This document shows positions 17,528 to 26,933 of a stretch of 64,000 nt of DNA, piece by piece. The stretch's first letter is position 1; every line of letters starts with the position of its first letter. The notes under the pieces were generated by a model that was not told the DNA's origin, did not search any database, and was given only the letters and a program-made list of their open reading frames with translations. Source of the DNA: Planktophila turicensis (GTDB lineage: Bacteria; Actinomycetota; Actinomycetes; Nanopelagicales; Nanopelagicaceae); NCBI GenBank assembly GCA_965234405.1, contig OZ248346.1; one strand, given 5' to 3'. The position numbers were made by a program, and so were the translations under genes.

Positions 17528-18991
17528 CTAATCTCTCCTTAACGCGTTAACAAATCTTTCAATCTCATCTTCGAGACCAGGTGCACTGTTCTTTGCCAAT
17601 CCTGCTACTTCTGCTCCTTGTGACGTAATGCGAATCCAGATTCGGCGACGACGTCCATAGAGTGAAGAGAGAAGACCTAGGACTGCAACAATACCTCCGA
17701 TGAGCGCATAACTCTTGCCGGGATCTTTCACCACTTGAAGGTTGATCCAAGGAACAACTGTTTCAAGTGTGATGGAACCCTCTGCATAGTTAAATGTTTC
17801 ACCAGGTTTCACAGAACCTAAGCCAATCTGCTGCAAGTCAGTTGTATCAATCTTGTAGACAGATTGTGGAATTCCTGTGTCGAGCCCTAAATCACCCTTC
17901 CAGATAGAGAAGAGCAACTTTGGGTCGAGCAGTTCCGGAAATATAGAAACCGCGCCTTGATCAGTAGTGCGGGCATTGGTTGGAACGAAAGATCCGACGA
18001 ATCCAATCTGCGGATCGGCATCAGGAACCTTGATTGCACCAATAGATCGCAGGTTTCCATCTTGTGGCAAGAATGGAACGGGGCCTTGAAAGGCGACAAA
18101 GCCCAATGAATCTCTGACGGTAACAACTGGGCTGTATCCATTTGCCTGTAAATACACACGAGTATTTGCAAAGGTAAGTGGCTTATTAACTTTAATTGTT
18201 TTCTTCTCGGTCTTACCTTGATAAGTAACAGTTAGCCAGGCTGTGTAATCCTCGGGAGCGTTTGTCTTTGGATTGTATTGAGCTACAAATTTATCTACCT
18301 TGATTTCAAATGGCTCGAGTGAAGAATCTCCTGCGAGCTTTCCAAATGCGAGAGTGTCATAGGAAGTTGGGACGCTAATGAAGCGTTCGCCCACATTAAC
18401 AATTGCTTCACCTCTCATGCCAAAGAGTGAGCCAAAGCTGACGCCAATCAAAATGAGAATTAATGAGAAATGGAAGAGCAGGTTTCCGGTTTCACGTAAG
18501 AAACCCTTCTCGGCAGAGATTGCGTTCTCTTCAATACGAATTCGGAAACGGTTCTTCTTAAACCATCTCTCTGCGGCTTCAAGCGTTTCGCTATCTGATG
18601 TGATTTCTTGATAATGCTCAAGACGTGACAAATTCTTTGGAGTTGCAGGAGGTTGAGCGCGCATTGCTCTGTAATGCTCAAAGCTTCGCGGCAATACACA
18701 TCCGATAAGAGAGATGAACAAGAGGATGTAGATCGCGCTAAACCAAGGCGAACCATAGACATCAAAGAGAGAGAACCTCTCGTACCACTTAGCCAGTTCT
18801 GGGTTCGTTTGGTAGAGATCGCGGACAGCGATGGCGTTAGTGATTCTCTGTGGAATCAAGGAACCGGGAATCGCTGCAACGCCTAGCAACATGAGAAGAA
18901 TCAGGGCTGTGCGCATGCTTGTTAATTGGCGCCAGGCATAGCGCAGGAGCGCTACAAACCCAAGCTCTGGTACTTCAATATCTTTTGTCAT
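17528..18991 (-). CDS. resB: Cytochrome c biogenesis protein ResB
   Basis: ResB is the partner of CcsB in System II maturation of c-type cytochromes. The 487-residue protein has membrane helices near residues 25-50, 80-105 and 165-190. A large extracytoplasmic domain of about 220 residues follows, and then a last helix near 430 (SYALIGGIVAVLGLLSSLYG). The signature DVYGSPWFSAIYILLFISLI is visible. The start overlaps the ccdA stop by one base. Cytochrome c maturation fits the menaquinol-based respiratory chain encoded nearby. Confidence 0.92.
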   Translation of the reverse strand: MTKDIEVPELGFVALLRYAWRQLTSMRTALILLMLLGVAAIPGSLIPQRITNAIAVRDLYQTNPELAKWYERFSLFDVYGSPWFSAIYILLFISLIGCVLPRSFEHYRAMRAQPPATPKNLSRLEHYQEITSDSETLEAAERWFKKNRFRIRIEENAISAEKGFLRETGNLLFHFSLILILIGVSFGSLFGMRGEAIVNVGERFISVPTSYDTLAFGKLAGDSSLEPFEIKVDKFVAQYNPKTNAPEDYTAWLTVTYQGKTEKKTIKVNKPLTFANTRVYLQANGYSPVVTVRDSLGFVAFQGPVPFLPQDGNLRSIGAIKVPDADPQIGFVGSFVPTNARTTDQGAVSIFPELLDPKLLFSIWKGDLGLDTGIPQSVYKIDTTDLQQIGLGSVKPGETFNYAEGSITLETVVPWINLQVVKDPGKSYALIGGIVAVLGLLSSLYGRRRRIWIRITSQGAEVAGLAKNSAPGLEDEIERFVNALRRD

Positions 18992-19716
18992 TAAATCACC
19001 GGAGCAAATTCAGAGATGAGAGAACGCATCTCGATCATGAGGTCAGTCCATAGACCGGTGAGTTGGAGAATTCCGATGATGATCAGAAGTACTCCACCTA
19101 CTGTTGAAATTTTCCCACCGCTCTTTACTAAGACTTTTCGCAATTTCTCAGACCTATCGAGGAAGAGGCCCGAAGCAATAAAGGGAAGTCCAAGTCCAAT
19201 GCAATATCCGAGTGAAAGAACGGCGCCTCGGACTGCGCTAGATTCTTGAAAAGCTAAGGCTTGAACACTGGCGAGTGCTGGTCCGATACATGGTGTCCAG
19301 CCAACTCCGAAGAGAAATCCCAACAGTGGTGCGCCGATGAGACCGCCTTGCGTTGAAATTTTTGGCTTCACAGTTGGCATCAGCGGGAATGCCCCCAAGA
19401 AAATCACGCCCATAAGAATGGTGAGTAGACCAAGTACTCGCGTAATCATTTCTTCATTGCTTGAAATCTCTGCACCTAGTTGTCCAAAGAGTGCGCCGTA
19501 CGAGATAAAGAGGATGCTAAATCCGAAGACGAAGAGAAGAGAGCCTAAGAAAATACGTCCACGCGATTTAGAGAATCCCGCTGCAAAGGCAACATATCCA
19601 GGAACAAGCGGAAGAACACAAGGGGAAACAAATGAGATCAGCCCTGCAAGAATTGCAATCGGGAATGCAGATAGAAGAAATCCATCCATCAAGGTATTGA
19701 CTACAAAATCTGTCAT
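18991..19716 (-). CDS. ccdA: Cytochrome c biogenesis thiol-disulfide protein CcdA
   Basis: CcdA passes reducing equivalents from cytoplasmic thioredoxin across the membrane, keeping apocytochrome c cysteines reduced. The 241-residue protein has six hydrophobic segments and the two essential cysteines: Cys33 in SPCVLPLVPGY and Cys143 in GWTPCIGPAL. It overlaps tlpA by 4 bases. Its likely partner outside the membrane is the TlpA lipoprotein encoded immediately upstream. Confidence 0.95.
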   Translation of the reverse strand: MTDFVVNTLMDGFLLSAFPIAILAGLISFVSPCVLPLVPGYVAFAAGFSKSRGRIFLGSLLFVFGFSILFISYGALFGQLGAEISSNEEMITRVLGLLTILMGVIFLGAFPLMPTVKPKISTQGGLIGAPLLGFLFGVGWTPCIGPALASVQALAFQESSAVRGAVLSLGYCIGLGLPFIASGLFLDRSEKLRKVLVKSGGKISTVGGVLLIIIGILQLTGLWTDLMIEMRSLISEFAPVI

Positions 19717-20249
19717 TCCGCCAACGCCTCTTCAATGAGTTGGCTTAAAGATGCAACGGTGACAACACCTGAAATTCGTGAAGCAACATTTCCGTCTCGA
19801 TCGATAACCACTGTTGTGGGAATTGCGTTGGCCGGTAGAGATTTTCTAAATCCGCTCAGAATCGAATCATCAATAAGCGTTGGGTATGGGGTGCCCCGTT
19901 TACGGTTAAAAGCCTCAGCATTTACTGGGTTATCTCGAGTCAAGATTCCGATGAATTGAACATCTGAGTACTTCTGCGAAAGAGCAGAGAGAGTTGGTTC
20001 TTCAGCGCGGCATGGTGAACACCATGACGCCCAGACATTGACGACAGCAACTTTGCCTTTGGTGAATGTGAAGTTCTTGCCGCTTAGCGTCATTCCAGAC
20101 ATTGCTGGAGCTGCGATTCGATTTTCTATCTTTATCTTCGTGACTGCGCCGCTTCCGGCAATGAAGCTCTCTTCAGCTTTCGAAGCTCCGCCATTACTGC
20201 ACCCTGTAAGTAATAACAGTGATGCGAGTACGAGCGCGATTTTCTTCAT
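19713..20249 (-). CDS. TlpA/ResA-type thioredoxin lipoprotein
   Basis: This is an extracytoplasmic thioredoxin-fold protein, probably the ResA-like reductant of apocytochrome c. A lipoprotein signal with lipobox LLTGC places the lipidated cysteine at Cys17. The active site is WASWCSPC (Cys77, Cys80), and a cis-Pro loop lies near NAIPTTVV. Length is 178 residues. It lies in the conserved order phosphatase-tlpA-ccdA-resB-ccsB, overlaps ccdA by 4 bases and follows the phosphatase by 1 bp. Confidence 0.92.
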   Translation of the reverse strand: MKKIALVLASLLLLTGCSNGGASKAEESFIAGSGAVTKIKIENRIAAPAMSGMTLSGKNFTFTKGKVAVVNVWASWCSPCRAEEPTLSALSQKYSDVQFIGILTRDNPVNAEAFNRKRGTPYPTLIDDSILSGFRKSLPANAIPTTVVIDRDGNVASRISGVVTVASLSQLIEEALAE

Positions 20250-20250
20250 A

Positions 20251-20871
20251 TTATTTTTGTGGGAGCAAGTGCTTGGCAGGTTCGGTGTACGAAGTTCCTG
20301 AAATCATTCCTTCATCATCGAAGTGAACGCTGGTAACAGATGCAAGTGTGCATTCGCGTTTACGCGGATCGTGCAACATTGAGCGACCTTCGATTGCGCT
20401 GCGAAGAATCCAAATCGGAAGTTGGTGAGATACGACGATTGCATCTTTTCCTTGTGCTGCTTTATTTGCTTCAAAGATTGCGGCAAGCATGCGAGAGATT
20501 TGCTCTTCATATGGTTCGCCCCATGATGGCTTCCATGGGTTATAGAGATGGCGCCATGAAGATGGATGCTTGAGGACTCCACTACCTAATTCAAAAGATT
20601 TTCCTTCAAAGATATTTGCAGCTTCAATCAATCGATCATCAGTCTTAATTTCTAATCCATGTGCACGAGCTATAGGCGCCGCGGTTTCTTGTGCTCTCTG
20701 CAATGGTGAAACATGAAGTGCACCGAGATTTACTCCCTTTGACCATTCGCCAATTACTTCAGCCATCTCTTGTCCGCGCTTGGAAAGTCTCCAACCAGGC
20801 TGACGTCCATAAAGAATCTTGTTGGGATTCTCGACTTCTCCGTGACGGATGACGTGGACTGTGGAACTCAT
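20251..20871 (-). CDS. Histidine phosphatase (phosphoglycerate mutase-like)
   Basis: This is a branch-1 histidine phosphatase. The phospho-accepting His is in VIRHGEVENP, followed by the phosphate-pocket Arg in SPLQRAQET and the second His in VVSHQLPIW. The substrate is not evident. The gene occupies the place of mycobacterial Rv0525, ahead of the cytochrome c maturation genes. The frame is open to 20928, but the ATG at 20871 is preferred: homologues start right before VHVIRHGE, and TATGCT stands exactly 6 bases before it, typical of a leaderless gene. Confidence 0.88.
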   Translation of the reverse strand: MSSTVHVIRHGEVENPNKILYGRQPGWRLSKRGQEMAEVIGEWSKGVNLGALHVSPLQRAQETAAPIARAHGLEIKTDDRLIEAANIFEGKSFELGSGVLKHPSSWRHLYNPWKPSWGEPYEEQISRMLAAIFEANKAAQGKDAIVVSHQLPIWILRSAIEGRSMLHDPRKRECTLASVTSVHFDDEGMISGTSYTEPAKHLLPQK

Positions 20872-20877
20872 GGCGTA

Positions 20878-20915
20878 AGCATAAAGCGTCGTAAAACTAG
20901 CCTTATCGCTAGGGT
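20878..20915. promoter_or_regulatory. Back-to-back leaderless promoters (phosphatase / HAD gene)
   Basis: Two -10 elements face away from each other within a 50-bp gap. On the minus strand TATGCT (20883-20878) is followed by 6 bases and the ATG at 20871. On the plus strand TAGGGT (20910-20915) is followed by 6 bases and the ATG at 20922. This TANNNT-N6-ATG spacing is the known hallmark of actinobacterial leaderless transcripts. Confidence 0.65.
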
Positions 20916-20921
20916 AGTGAC

Positions 20922-21683
20922 ATGGCACTCACCTCAACGCGGGCAGCCTTCTTCGATGTAGATAACACCCTCGTTCGAGGTTCGACTCTCTACTTCCTTG
21001 GAAGAGGGATGTATCAGCGCGGCTTCTTTACCAAGGCCGATATCTCGAAATTTGTTGTCGCCAATATTAGATTCAGAATGACAGGTACTGAAAAGAAGGA
21101 AGTAATCGAGAAATTTCAAAATGCAGCAACCGATTTTATTGGTGGCCATGCTGTTGATGACATTAAAAAAATTGGCGAAGAAATCTATGACGAGTTTGTT
21201 TCGCCCAAACTTTGGCAAGGAACATTTGAAATTGCTAAATCCCATTTAGATAAGGGCGAAGAAGTCTGGCTGGTTACTGCGGCTCCTCAAGATATGGCAA
21301 ACATTATTGCTCAGCGCCTTGGATTAACTGGCGCCCTTGGAAGTAAAGCGCAGATTGAAAATGGCATTTACACCGGAACTCTTGATGGAAAGTTATTGCA
21401 TGGCACAGAAAAGGCGATTGCAATCCAAGATCTTGCGCGCGTACATGGTTACGATTTAGAGAATTGCTATTCATATTCAGATAGCCACAATGACATTCCA
21501 TTGCTGCAAGCAGTGGGCCATCCATGTGCAATTAATCCTGATGCTGTCTTACGTATCCGCGCACTTGCTGAAGGTTGGCCTATCCACGATTTCCGCAGAG
21601 CACGTTTTATCAATCGCTTATTAGGGCCTGCTGTAAGTCGACTCGCAGCGCTGGCTACTCTGCTCACTCCGCGCAAGCGTTAA
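20922..21683 (+). CDS. HAD-superfamily phosphatase, SerB-like (HAD-IB)
   Basis: This phosphohydrolase has the nucleophile motif FFDVDNTLVRG (DxDxT) near residue 10. Motif II Ser/Thr and Lys lie in LVTAAPQD and GTEKAI, and the Mg-binding acidic pair is in YSYSDSHNDIPLL. The 253-residue product resembles the HAD-IB group with actinobacterial SerB1/CicA-like proteins; the substrate is uncertain. The gene has a leaderless-type start with TAGGGT 6 bases before the ATG. It diverges from the histidine phosphatase. Confidence 0.85.
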   Translation: MALTSTRAAFFDVDNTLVRGSTLYFLGRGMYQRGFFTKADISKFVVANIRFRMTGTEKKEVIEKFQNAATDFIGGHAVDDIKKIGEEIYDEFVSPKLWQGTFEIAKSHLDKGEEVWLVTAAPQDMANIIAQRLGLTGALGSKAQIENGIYTGTLDGKLLHGTEKAIAIQDLARVHGYDLENCYSYSDSHNDIPLLQAVGHPCAINPDAVLRIRALAEGWPIHDFRRARFINRLLGPAVSRLAALATLLTPRKR

Positions 21684-21745
21684 ATCGCCTCGGCGCCAAA
21701 CTCAATTAGCGCGCCAACCTCACATACGGCTATCGTTGGCAGGTT

Positions 21746-23947
21746 ATGGAAATTCGCTCTTACGCCGACTATCTACGCGGGCTCGATGATGCCGCGTTAA
21801 TTTCCATGTTCAACTTTCGCCCTGATCTTGTAACTCCAGTTCCACCCGATATGGCTAGCCTGGCAGTGCGCGCATCATCTGCGCCAAGCCTTGCGCGAGC
21901 TGTAGATGCACTTAATAAGTGGCAGCTCCAAGTTCTTGAAGTCTGCGCCGTTCTTGCTGAGCCGTTTACAGAGAAGGAAGTAGCTGCCCTTACCGATAAA
22001 TCAGCGCTATTTGTTATTCCGAGGCTTATCGATCGGGGACTTATTTATCAGGATAAAGATGGGTTGCGTACGCCAACGACTCTCAAGGAAGTTCTTGGAA
22101 ATGAAGTTGCTGGACTTGGTCCGGCATCGATGTCAAAGTTGAAGTTAAAGAAACTTGATGAAGTACCTGCTGCATCCAAGAAAGTTCTCGATGCGATGGT
22201 CTGGGGACCTCCACGTGGATCTATTGCAGATATTAAGAAGCCAAGCGCTGGCGTTGCCTGGTTACTCGAAGAAGGTTTCTTAATTCCATTTAATCAGCAG
22301 ACCGTTGTTCTCCCACGTGAAGTAGCAATCTATTTGCGTGGAAATAAAGTTCATCGTGAAATTGAGAACACCCAACCACCAGTTTCAGGAAGCAAGCGAG
22401 ACAAACGCAATGTGCAGCTTGCTGCAATCGCAAATATCACCACGTTCTTACGTTGGACTGAGGAAGTTCTTAACTTCTGGGCGCAAGAACCTGCAACAGC
22501 ACTTCGCTCTGGTGGTCTAGGCGTCCGCGATCTTAAAGAACTTTCACTTCACTTAGGTGTCGATGAGTCATGTACTGCATTTGTTGCAGAAGTTGCATAT
22601 TTATCGGGTCTGCTCACAATTGATCCTGATGACAAGATTCTTCCAACGCATCAATTTGATATTTGGTTAACGCAGAACGCATCAACTAAATGGCAATTCC
22701 TTGCATCCGCTTGGCTCACCACTTCCCGTCTTTCAGGTCTTGTCGGAAAAGAAGGAAGCAAGAACGTTGCTTCGCTTGGGCCAGAGCTTGATCGCTCTTC
22801 AGCTGCAACAACTCGTCGTTTGGTGCTCACTCTCTTGCAAGAAAATTCAGAAGTTGCCGTTGATGTTGAATCACTCTTCGCTACAGCTCAGTGGTTGGCG
22901 CCGGCAAAGCGCGCAGGTGGGCTTCAGAAAGATTATGTTCTCTGGACTCTGCGCGAAGCAGAATGGCTTGGCATCACTGGGCAGGGCGTTTTATCTTCAT
23001 ATGGCGCTGATTTCCTCGAAGGCGGCGATAGCGCAACCATTGATACTGACCTTCCTAAGGCTGTTGATCACATCCTTATTCAAAGCGACAACACCGCGAT
23101 TGCTCCGGGTCCACTTGAACATGAAGTCGCACAAGAGCTTGCACTTATTGCCGATGTTGAATCTCGCGGTGGTGCAACGGTATTTAGATTCTCGGAAGGA
23201 TCAATTCGTCGCGGATTAGATCACGGACGAACAGGCGAAGAGATTTCTAAATTCCTCGCCAAGACCTCTAAGACTCCGATGCCACAACCGCTGGAATATC
23301 TGATTGCAGATGTTGCAAAGAAGCACGGCAAATTACGTGTTGGAAATACTGCTTCCTTTATTCGTTGCGAAGATGCCACGTTGATCACTCAGATACTCGG
23401 AGATAAACGACTAGACATTCTTGGGCTACGCAAGATTGCTCCTGAAGTACTTATCTGTGGACATGATGCAGCAGAGGCGATGAACATATTACGTAGTTGC
23501 GGCTATCTACCAGCTGCCGAAGATTCACGAGGTTTGCTACTTAGTGGCCCTCGTATCCAACGTGCACAAACTAAAGCGCGACCACCACGCATCATTGGTG
23601 AAATTGATAAACCAGATGAGATTCAGATTGAAGGCGCACTTCGTGCACTCCGCACTGGCGAGAAATCAAGTCGTAAACAGAGCACCATGCGCAATATTGC
23701 AACGGAAGCACTTGGTTCACTTCCCCGCACAACAGCAAATGAAACTCTCGAACTATTAAGTGATTACTTGCAGAACCAACCTGCAAAATCACTCTCTATT
23801 GGTTATGCAGATAACAATGGTCTGGTTTCACACAGAATCATTGATCCATTGAAATTATCTGCCGGTTCACTTATTGCGCGCGATCACGCCACCGGTGAAG
23901 TACAGACCTTCCGAATCGCGCGTATTACGGGGGTTGCAGCGTTATGA
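21746..23947 (+). CDS. Helicase-associated protein (XPB partner, Helicase_C_3-like)
   Basis: This 733-residue protein matches the large actinobacterial protein usually encoded next to XPB (mycobacterial Rv0862c type). The N-terminus, with its LDDAALISMFNFRPDLVTP and ALNKWQLQVLEVCAVL segments, is winged-helix-like. The C-terminal part around residues 450-620 resembles the XPB/Ssl2 helicase C-terminal-associated domain, with LEYLIADVAKKHGKLRVG. It has no Walker motifs and so is not itself a helicase. It is presumably a scaffold or cofactor of the helicase two genes downstream. It overlaps the following M20 gene by 4 bases. Confidence 0.8.
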   Translation: MEIRSYADYLRGLDDAALISMFNFRPDLVTPVPPDMASLAVRASSAPSLARAVDALNKWQLQVLEVCAVLAEPFTEKEVAALTDKSALFVIPRLIDRGLIYQDKDGLRTPTTLKEVLGNEVAGLGPASMSKLKLKKLDEVPAASKKVLDAMVWGPPRGSIADIKKPSAGVAWLLEEGFLIPFNQQTVVLPREVAIYLRGNKVHREIENTQPPVSGSKRDKRNVQLAAIANITTFLRWTEEVLNFWAQEPATALRSGGLGVRDLKELSLHLGVDESCTAFVAEVAYLSGLLTIDPDDKILPTHQFDIWLTQNASTKWQFLASAWLTTSRLSGLVGKEGSKNVASLGPELDRSSAATTRRLVLTLLQENSEVAVDVESLFATAQWLAPAKRAGGLQKDYVLWTLREAEWLGITGQGVLSSYGADFLEGGDSATIDTDLPKAVDHILIQSDNTAIAPGPLEHEVAQELALIADVESRGGATVFRFSEGSIRRGLDHGRTGEEISKFLAKTSKTPMPQPLEYLIADVAKKHGKLRVGNTASFIRCEDATLITQILGDKRLDILGLRKIAPEVLICGHDAAEAMNILRSCGYLPAAEDSRGLLLSGPRIQRAQTKARPPRIIGEIDKPDEIQIEGALRALRTGEKSSRKQSTMRNIATEALGSLPRTTANETLELLSDYLQNQPAKSLSIGYADNNGLVSHRIIDPLKLSAGSLIARDHATGEVQTFRIARITGVAAL

Positions 23948-25044
23948 CGAGCGAGAAAGCACCTGAATACGGCAGACTTGAGCCTATGTTGGCAGCCCTA
24001 GAAGCACTCGTTCGGTGTGAATCCCCCACTGAAGATATTGAGGCCTGTCGCTCTGTAGTTCGTTTAGCCAGCGATATCGCAACACGCGTTCTTGGTGTTC
24101 CTGCGCAGATTAAAGAGATTGAAGGACGTCCTGTCTTCTGGTGGGGCGAAGAGCAACCAGATGTGTTAGTTCTTGCTCACCTCGACACAGTGTGGCCACA
24201 TGGTTCATACCAACCACTTTGGGAAGTTAAGGGCGACGTTCTCCGTGGTCCCGGAACATTCGATATGAAGGCCGGATTTATTCAGGCGCTCTATGCACTT
24301 AAGGGGATTGAAGGATCCGTTGCGCTCGTTGCAACGACTGATGAAGAGACAGGAAGCCATGCTTCGAAGGCGCTCATCAAGGAGCTATCTGCAAAGGCGA
24401 AAGCGGTTCTTGTTCTTGAGGCTTCCCTTGATGGCAAGGTAAAGACTGGTCGCAAGGGAACTGCGATGTATCAAATAAAGGTTCACGGTCTGGCAGCACA
24501 TGCTGGTCTCGAACCTGAAAAGGGCGTCAACACGACAACTGAAATTGCACATGCGATTTTGGCACTCGCTGCACTGGAAAGTGCAGAGCATGGAACAACT
24601 GTTGTCCCAACTCTTCTTCACTCTGGAAATACAACAAATACAGTTCCAGATTTAGCGGTGCTCGATATTGATGCTCGTTCATTCTCGCAAGCAGAACTTG
24701 AGAGAGTAGATGCGGCAATTAAAAACTTTAAGGCAGTAAATCCAAAGGCTCGCCTTGAAATTACAGGTGGACTTAATCGCCCACCGCTGCAACCAACTTC
24801 AACTAAGGTTCTCTACGAACGAGCAGAGAAAGTTGCTGCAGCTATTGGAATGAAGCCACTTGGCTGCGCTGAAGTTGGCGGAGCAAGCGATGGAAACTTC
24901 GCTGCAGCAGCTGGCGCACAAGTACTTGATGGCCTCGGCGCAGTAGGCGGTGGTGCACATGCGCCTAACGAATGGGTCAGTATCTCTACTATGCAAGAAC
25001 GTAGCGATTTCCTTCACGCGTTTATTAAGGATCTGCTCTCATGA
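23944..25044 (+). CDS. M20-family zinc carboxypeptidase
   Basis: This dinuclear zinc peptidase resembles glutamate carboxypeptidase CPG2. Metal ligands are recognisable in VLAHLDTVWPHG, GTFDMKAG (bridging Asp) and TTDEETGS (catalytic and metal Glu). The dimerisation-domain His is in GLAAHAGLEP, and the last His in GGGAHAPNEW. The 366-residue protein has no signal peptide, so it is cytoplasmic. It overlaps both the helicase partner and the XPB gene by 4 bases (ATGA), sitting between two genes that are usually adjacent. A link to DNA repair is not implied by its chemistry. Confidence 0.88.
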   Translation: MTSEKAPEYGRLEPMLAALEALVRCESPTEDIEACRSVVRLASDIATRVLGVPAQIKEIEGRPVFWWGEEQPDVLVLAHLDTVWPHGSYQPLWEVKGDVLRGPGTFDMKAGFIQALYALKGIEGSVALVATTDEETGSHASKALIKELSAKAKAVLVLEASLDGKVKTGRKGTAMYQIKVHGLAAHAGLEPEKGVNTTTEIAHAILALAALESAEHGTTVVPTLLHSGNTTNTVPDLAVLDIDARSFSQAELERVDAAIKNFKAVNPKARLEITGGLNRPPLQPTSTKVLYERAEKVAAAIGMKPLGCAEVGGASDGNFAAAAGAQVLDGLGAVGGGAHAPNEWVSISTMQERSDFLHAFIKDLLS

Positions 25045-26690
25045 CCGATGGACCACTGATTGTCCAGAGCGATAAAACTCTTCTTCTCGATGTAGATCAT
25101 GTTCTCTCTACTGAATGTCGCCGCGCAATTGCTCCCTTTGCTGAACTCGAGCGTTCACCAGAACATATTCATACCTATCGCTTAACAAACCTTGGTCTCT
25201 GGAATGCACGCGCTGCAGGCCATGACGCTGAGCTCGTTATCGACACACTCATTAAATATTCACGTTACGCAGTTCCACATTCATTGCTCGTCGATGTTGC
25301 CGAGACCATGTCTCGTTATGGCCGTCTCCGTCTAGAAGCAGATCCAGTCCACGGACTAATTCTTGTTACTACCGATACAGGCGTGCTCGAAGAAGTAATC
25401 CGCGCAAAGAAGATTGCACCCCTTCTCGGTGTTCGCATTGATAAAGAAACGATTGCTGTTCATCCAAGCCAGCGTGGACAGATTAAACAATCACTCCTAC
25501 GTCTTGGTTGGCCTGCAGAAGATTTTGCCGGTTATGTAGATGGCCAAGCACATGACATTGCCCTGAAAGAAGATGGTTGGAAGATTCGCCAATATCAAGA
25601 GCATGCAGCTGAAGGTTTCTGGCATGGTGGTTCTGGCGTAGTAGTTCTTCCCTGTGGCGCCGGAAAGACAATTGTTGGCGCAGCTGCGATGGCACATGCA
25701 AAAGCCACAACACTCATTCTTGTTACGAACACTGTTGCTGCTCGCCAGTGGCGCGATGAACTTTTGAAGCGCACGACTCTCAATGAAGATGAGATCGGCG
25801 AATATTCAGGATCGAAGAAAGAGATTCGCCCTGTAACTATTGCTACATACCAAGTTATGACTAAGAAGAAGAATGGTGTTTACGCCCACCTCGATCTCTT
25901 CGATACCCATGACTGGGGGCTGATTATTTACGACGAAGTACACCTACTTCCTGCGCCAATCTTCCGCTTTACCGCTGATATTCAATCTCGTCGTCGCCTC
26001 GGGCTCACTGCAACTCTCGTTCGCGAAGATGGAATGGAAGGCGAAGTCTTCTCACTCATTGGGCCAAAGCGTTTTGATGTGCCTTGGAAAGAGATCGAAG
26101 CGCAGGGATATATCGCACCTGCTGAATGTATTGAAGTTCGCGTCAACCTCACTGAGGCTGAGCGTCTTTCCTATGCAACAGCCGAACCTGAAGAGCGTTA
26201 TCGCTTCTGCGCAACTACGCGCACAAAGCGCAATGTTGTTGAAGAGCTAGTTGCGCACCACGCAAATGAACAAGTGCTCGTTATCGGTCAGTACATTGAT
26301 CAGCTCGATGATCTCTCTGAAACTTTGGGTGTTCCACTCATCAAGGGCGATACGCCCCAGAAGGAACGCGAGCGACTATTTGCTGCATTCCGCACTGGCG
26401 AAGTTACCTGTCTTGTTGTTTCAAAGGTTGCCAACTTCTCTGTCGATCTTCCTGAAGCAACCATCGCGATTCAGGTTTCCGGTGCATTTGGTTCTCGTCA
26501 GGAAGAGGCGCAGCGCCTTGGACGAATCTTGCGACCAAAGGCAGATGGACGTGGAGCTAAGTTCTACTCAGTTGTTTCACGCGACACTATCGATCAAGAT
26601 TTTGCACAGAACCGCCAGCGCTTCCTTGCTGAGCAAGGTTATTCATATCGAATTATTGATGCCGACGATGTTTTTCAAGGGAAGTTCTAA
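25041..26690 (+). CDS. XPB/ERCC3-type superfamily 2 DNA helicase
   Basis: This is a 3'-5' SF2 helicase related to eukaryotic XPB. The 549-residue protein has an N-terminal damage-recognition-like domain (residues 1-175). Walker A is PCGAGKT at 206-210, and the DEVH box is at 298-301. The motif III-like GLTATLVREDG is followed by the RED region, and motif VI is QRLGRILRP. A nucleotide excision repair or transcription-linked role is inferred from homology; bacterial XPB functions are not well settled. It overlaps the M20 gene by 4 bases. Its last 38 bases overlap the convergent glutaredoxin-like gene. Confidence 0.93.
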   Translation: MTDGPLIVQSDKTLLLDVDHVLSTECRRAIAPFAELERSPEHIHTYRLTNLGLWNARAAGHDAELVIDTLIKYSRYAVPHSLLVDVAETMSRYGRLRLEADPVHGLILVTTDTGVLEEVIRAKKIAPLLGVRIDKETIAVHPSQRGQIKQSLLRLGWPAEDFAGYVDGQAHDIALKEDGWKIRQYQEHAAEGFWHGGSGVVVLPCGAGKTIVGAAAMAHAKATTLILVTNTVAARQWRDELLKRTTLNEDEIGEYSGSKKEIRPVTIATYQVMTKKKNGVYAHLDLFDTHDWGLIIYDEVHLLPAPIFRFTADIQSRRRLGLTATLVREDGMEGEVFSLIGPKRFDVPWKEIEAQGYIAPAECIEVRVNLTEAERLSYATAEPEERYRFCATTRTKRNVVEELVAHHANEQVLVIGQYIDQLDDLSETLGVPLIKGDTPQKERERLFAAFRTGEVTCLVVSKVANFSVDLPEATIAIQVSGAFGSRQEEAQRLGRILRPKADGRGAKFYSVVSRDTIDQDFAQNRQRFLAEQGYSYRIIDADDVFQGKF

Positions 26691-26898
26691 AACGTTCTCG
26701 ATCTACTCTGTAGAAGTCGTGGTGTTCGCCATTGATGTGAATGACCGGAACTTCATTTCCATATAGCTTCTCGAGTTCTGCATCTCCATCGATATAGATA
26801 ATCTCAATCTCAAATGCGAGTTCCTCGCGCATGCTCTCTAAGGTTTTCACAGCATCTTCACAAAGGTGACAGCCGTGGCGAGAGTAAACGGTAACCAT
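26653..26898 (-). CDS. Glutaredoxin-like protein
   Basis: This 81-residue thioredoxin-fold protein of the glutaredoxin-like DUF836 group begins MVTVYSRHGCHLCEDA, giving a C-x2-C site at Cys10 and Cys13. The cis-proline is in EVPVIHING. In actinobacteria this family often lies near hemA and a SerB1-like HAD gene, and such a HAD gene is 5 kb away here. Its 3' end overlaps the XPB gene by 38 bp on the opposite strand. It diverges from the secreted protease gene across 35 bp. Confidence 0.85.
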   Translation of the reverse strand: MVTVYSRHGCHLCEDAVKTLESMREELAFEIEIIYIDGDAELEKLYGNEVPVIHINGEHHDFYRVDRERFRTSLEKHRRHQ

Positions 26899-26933
26899 GA
26901 CTGCATTCTCGCACCCTGATAGCGTTACCCGCT

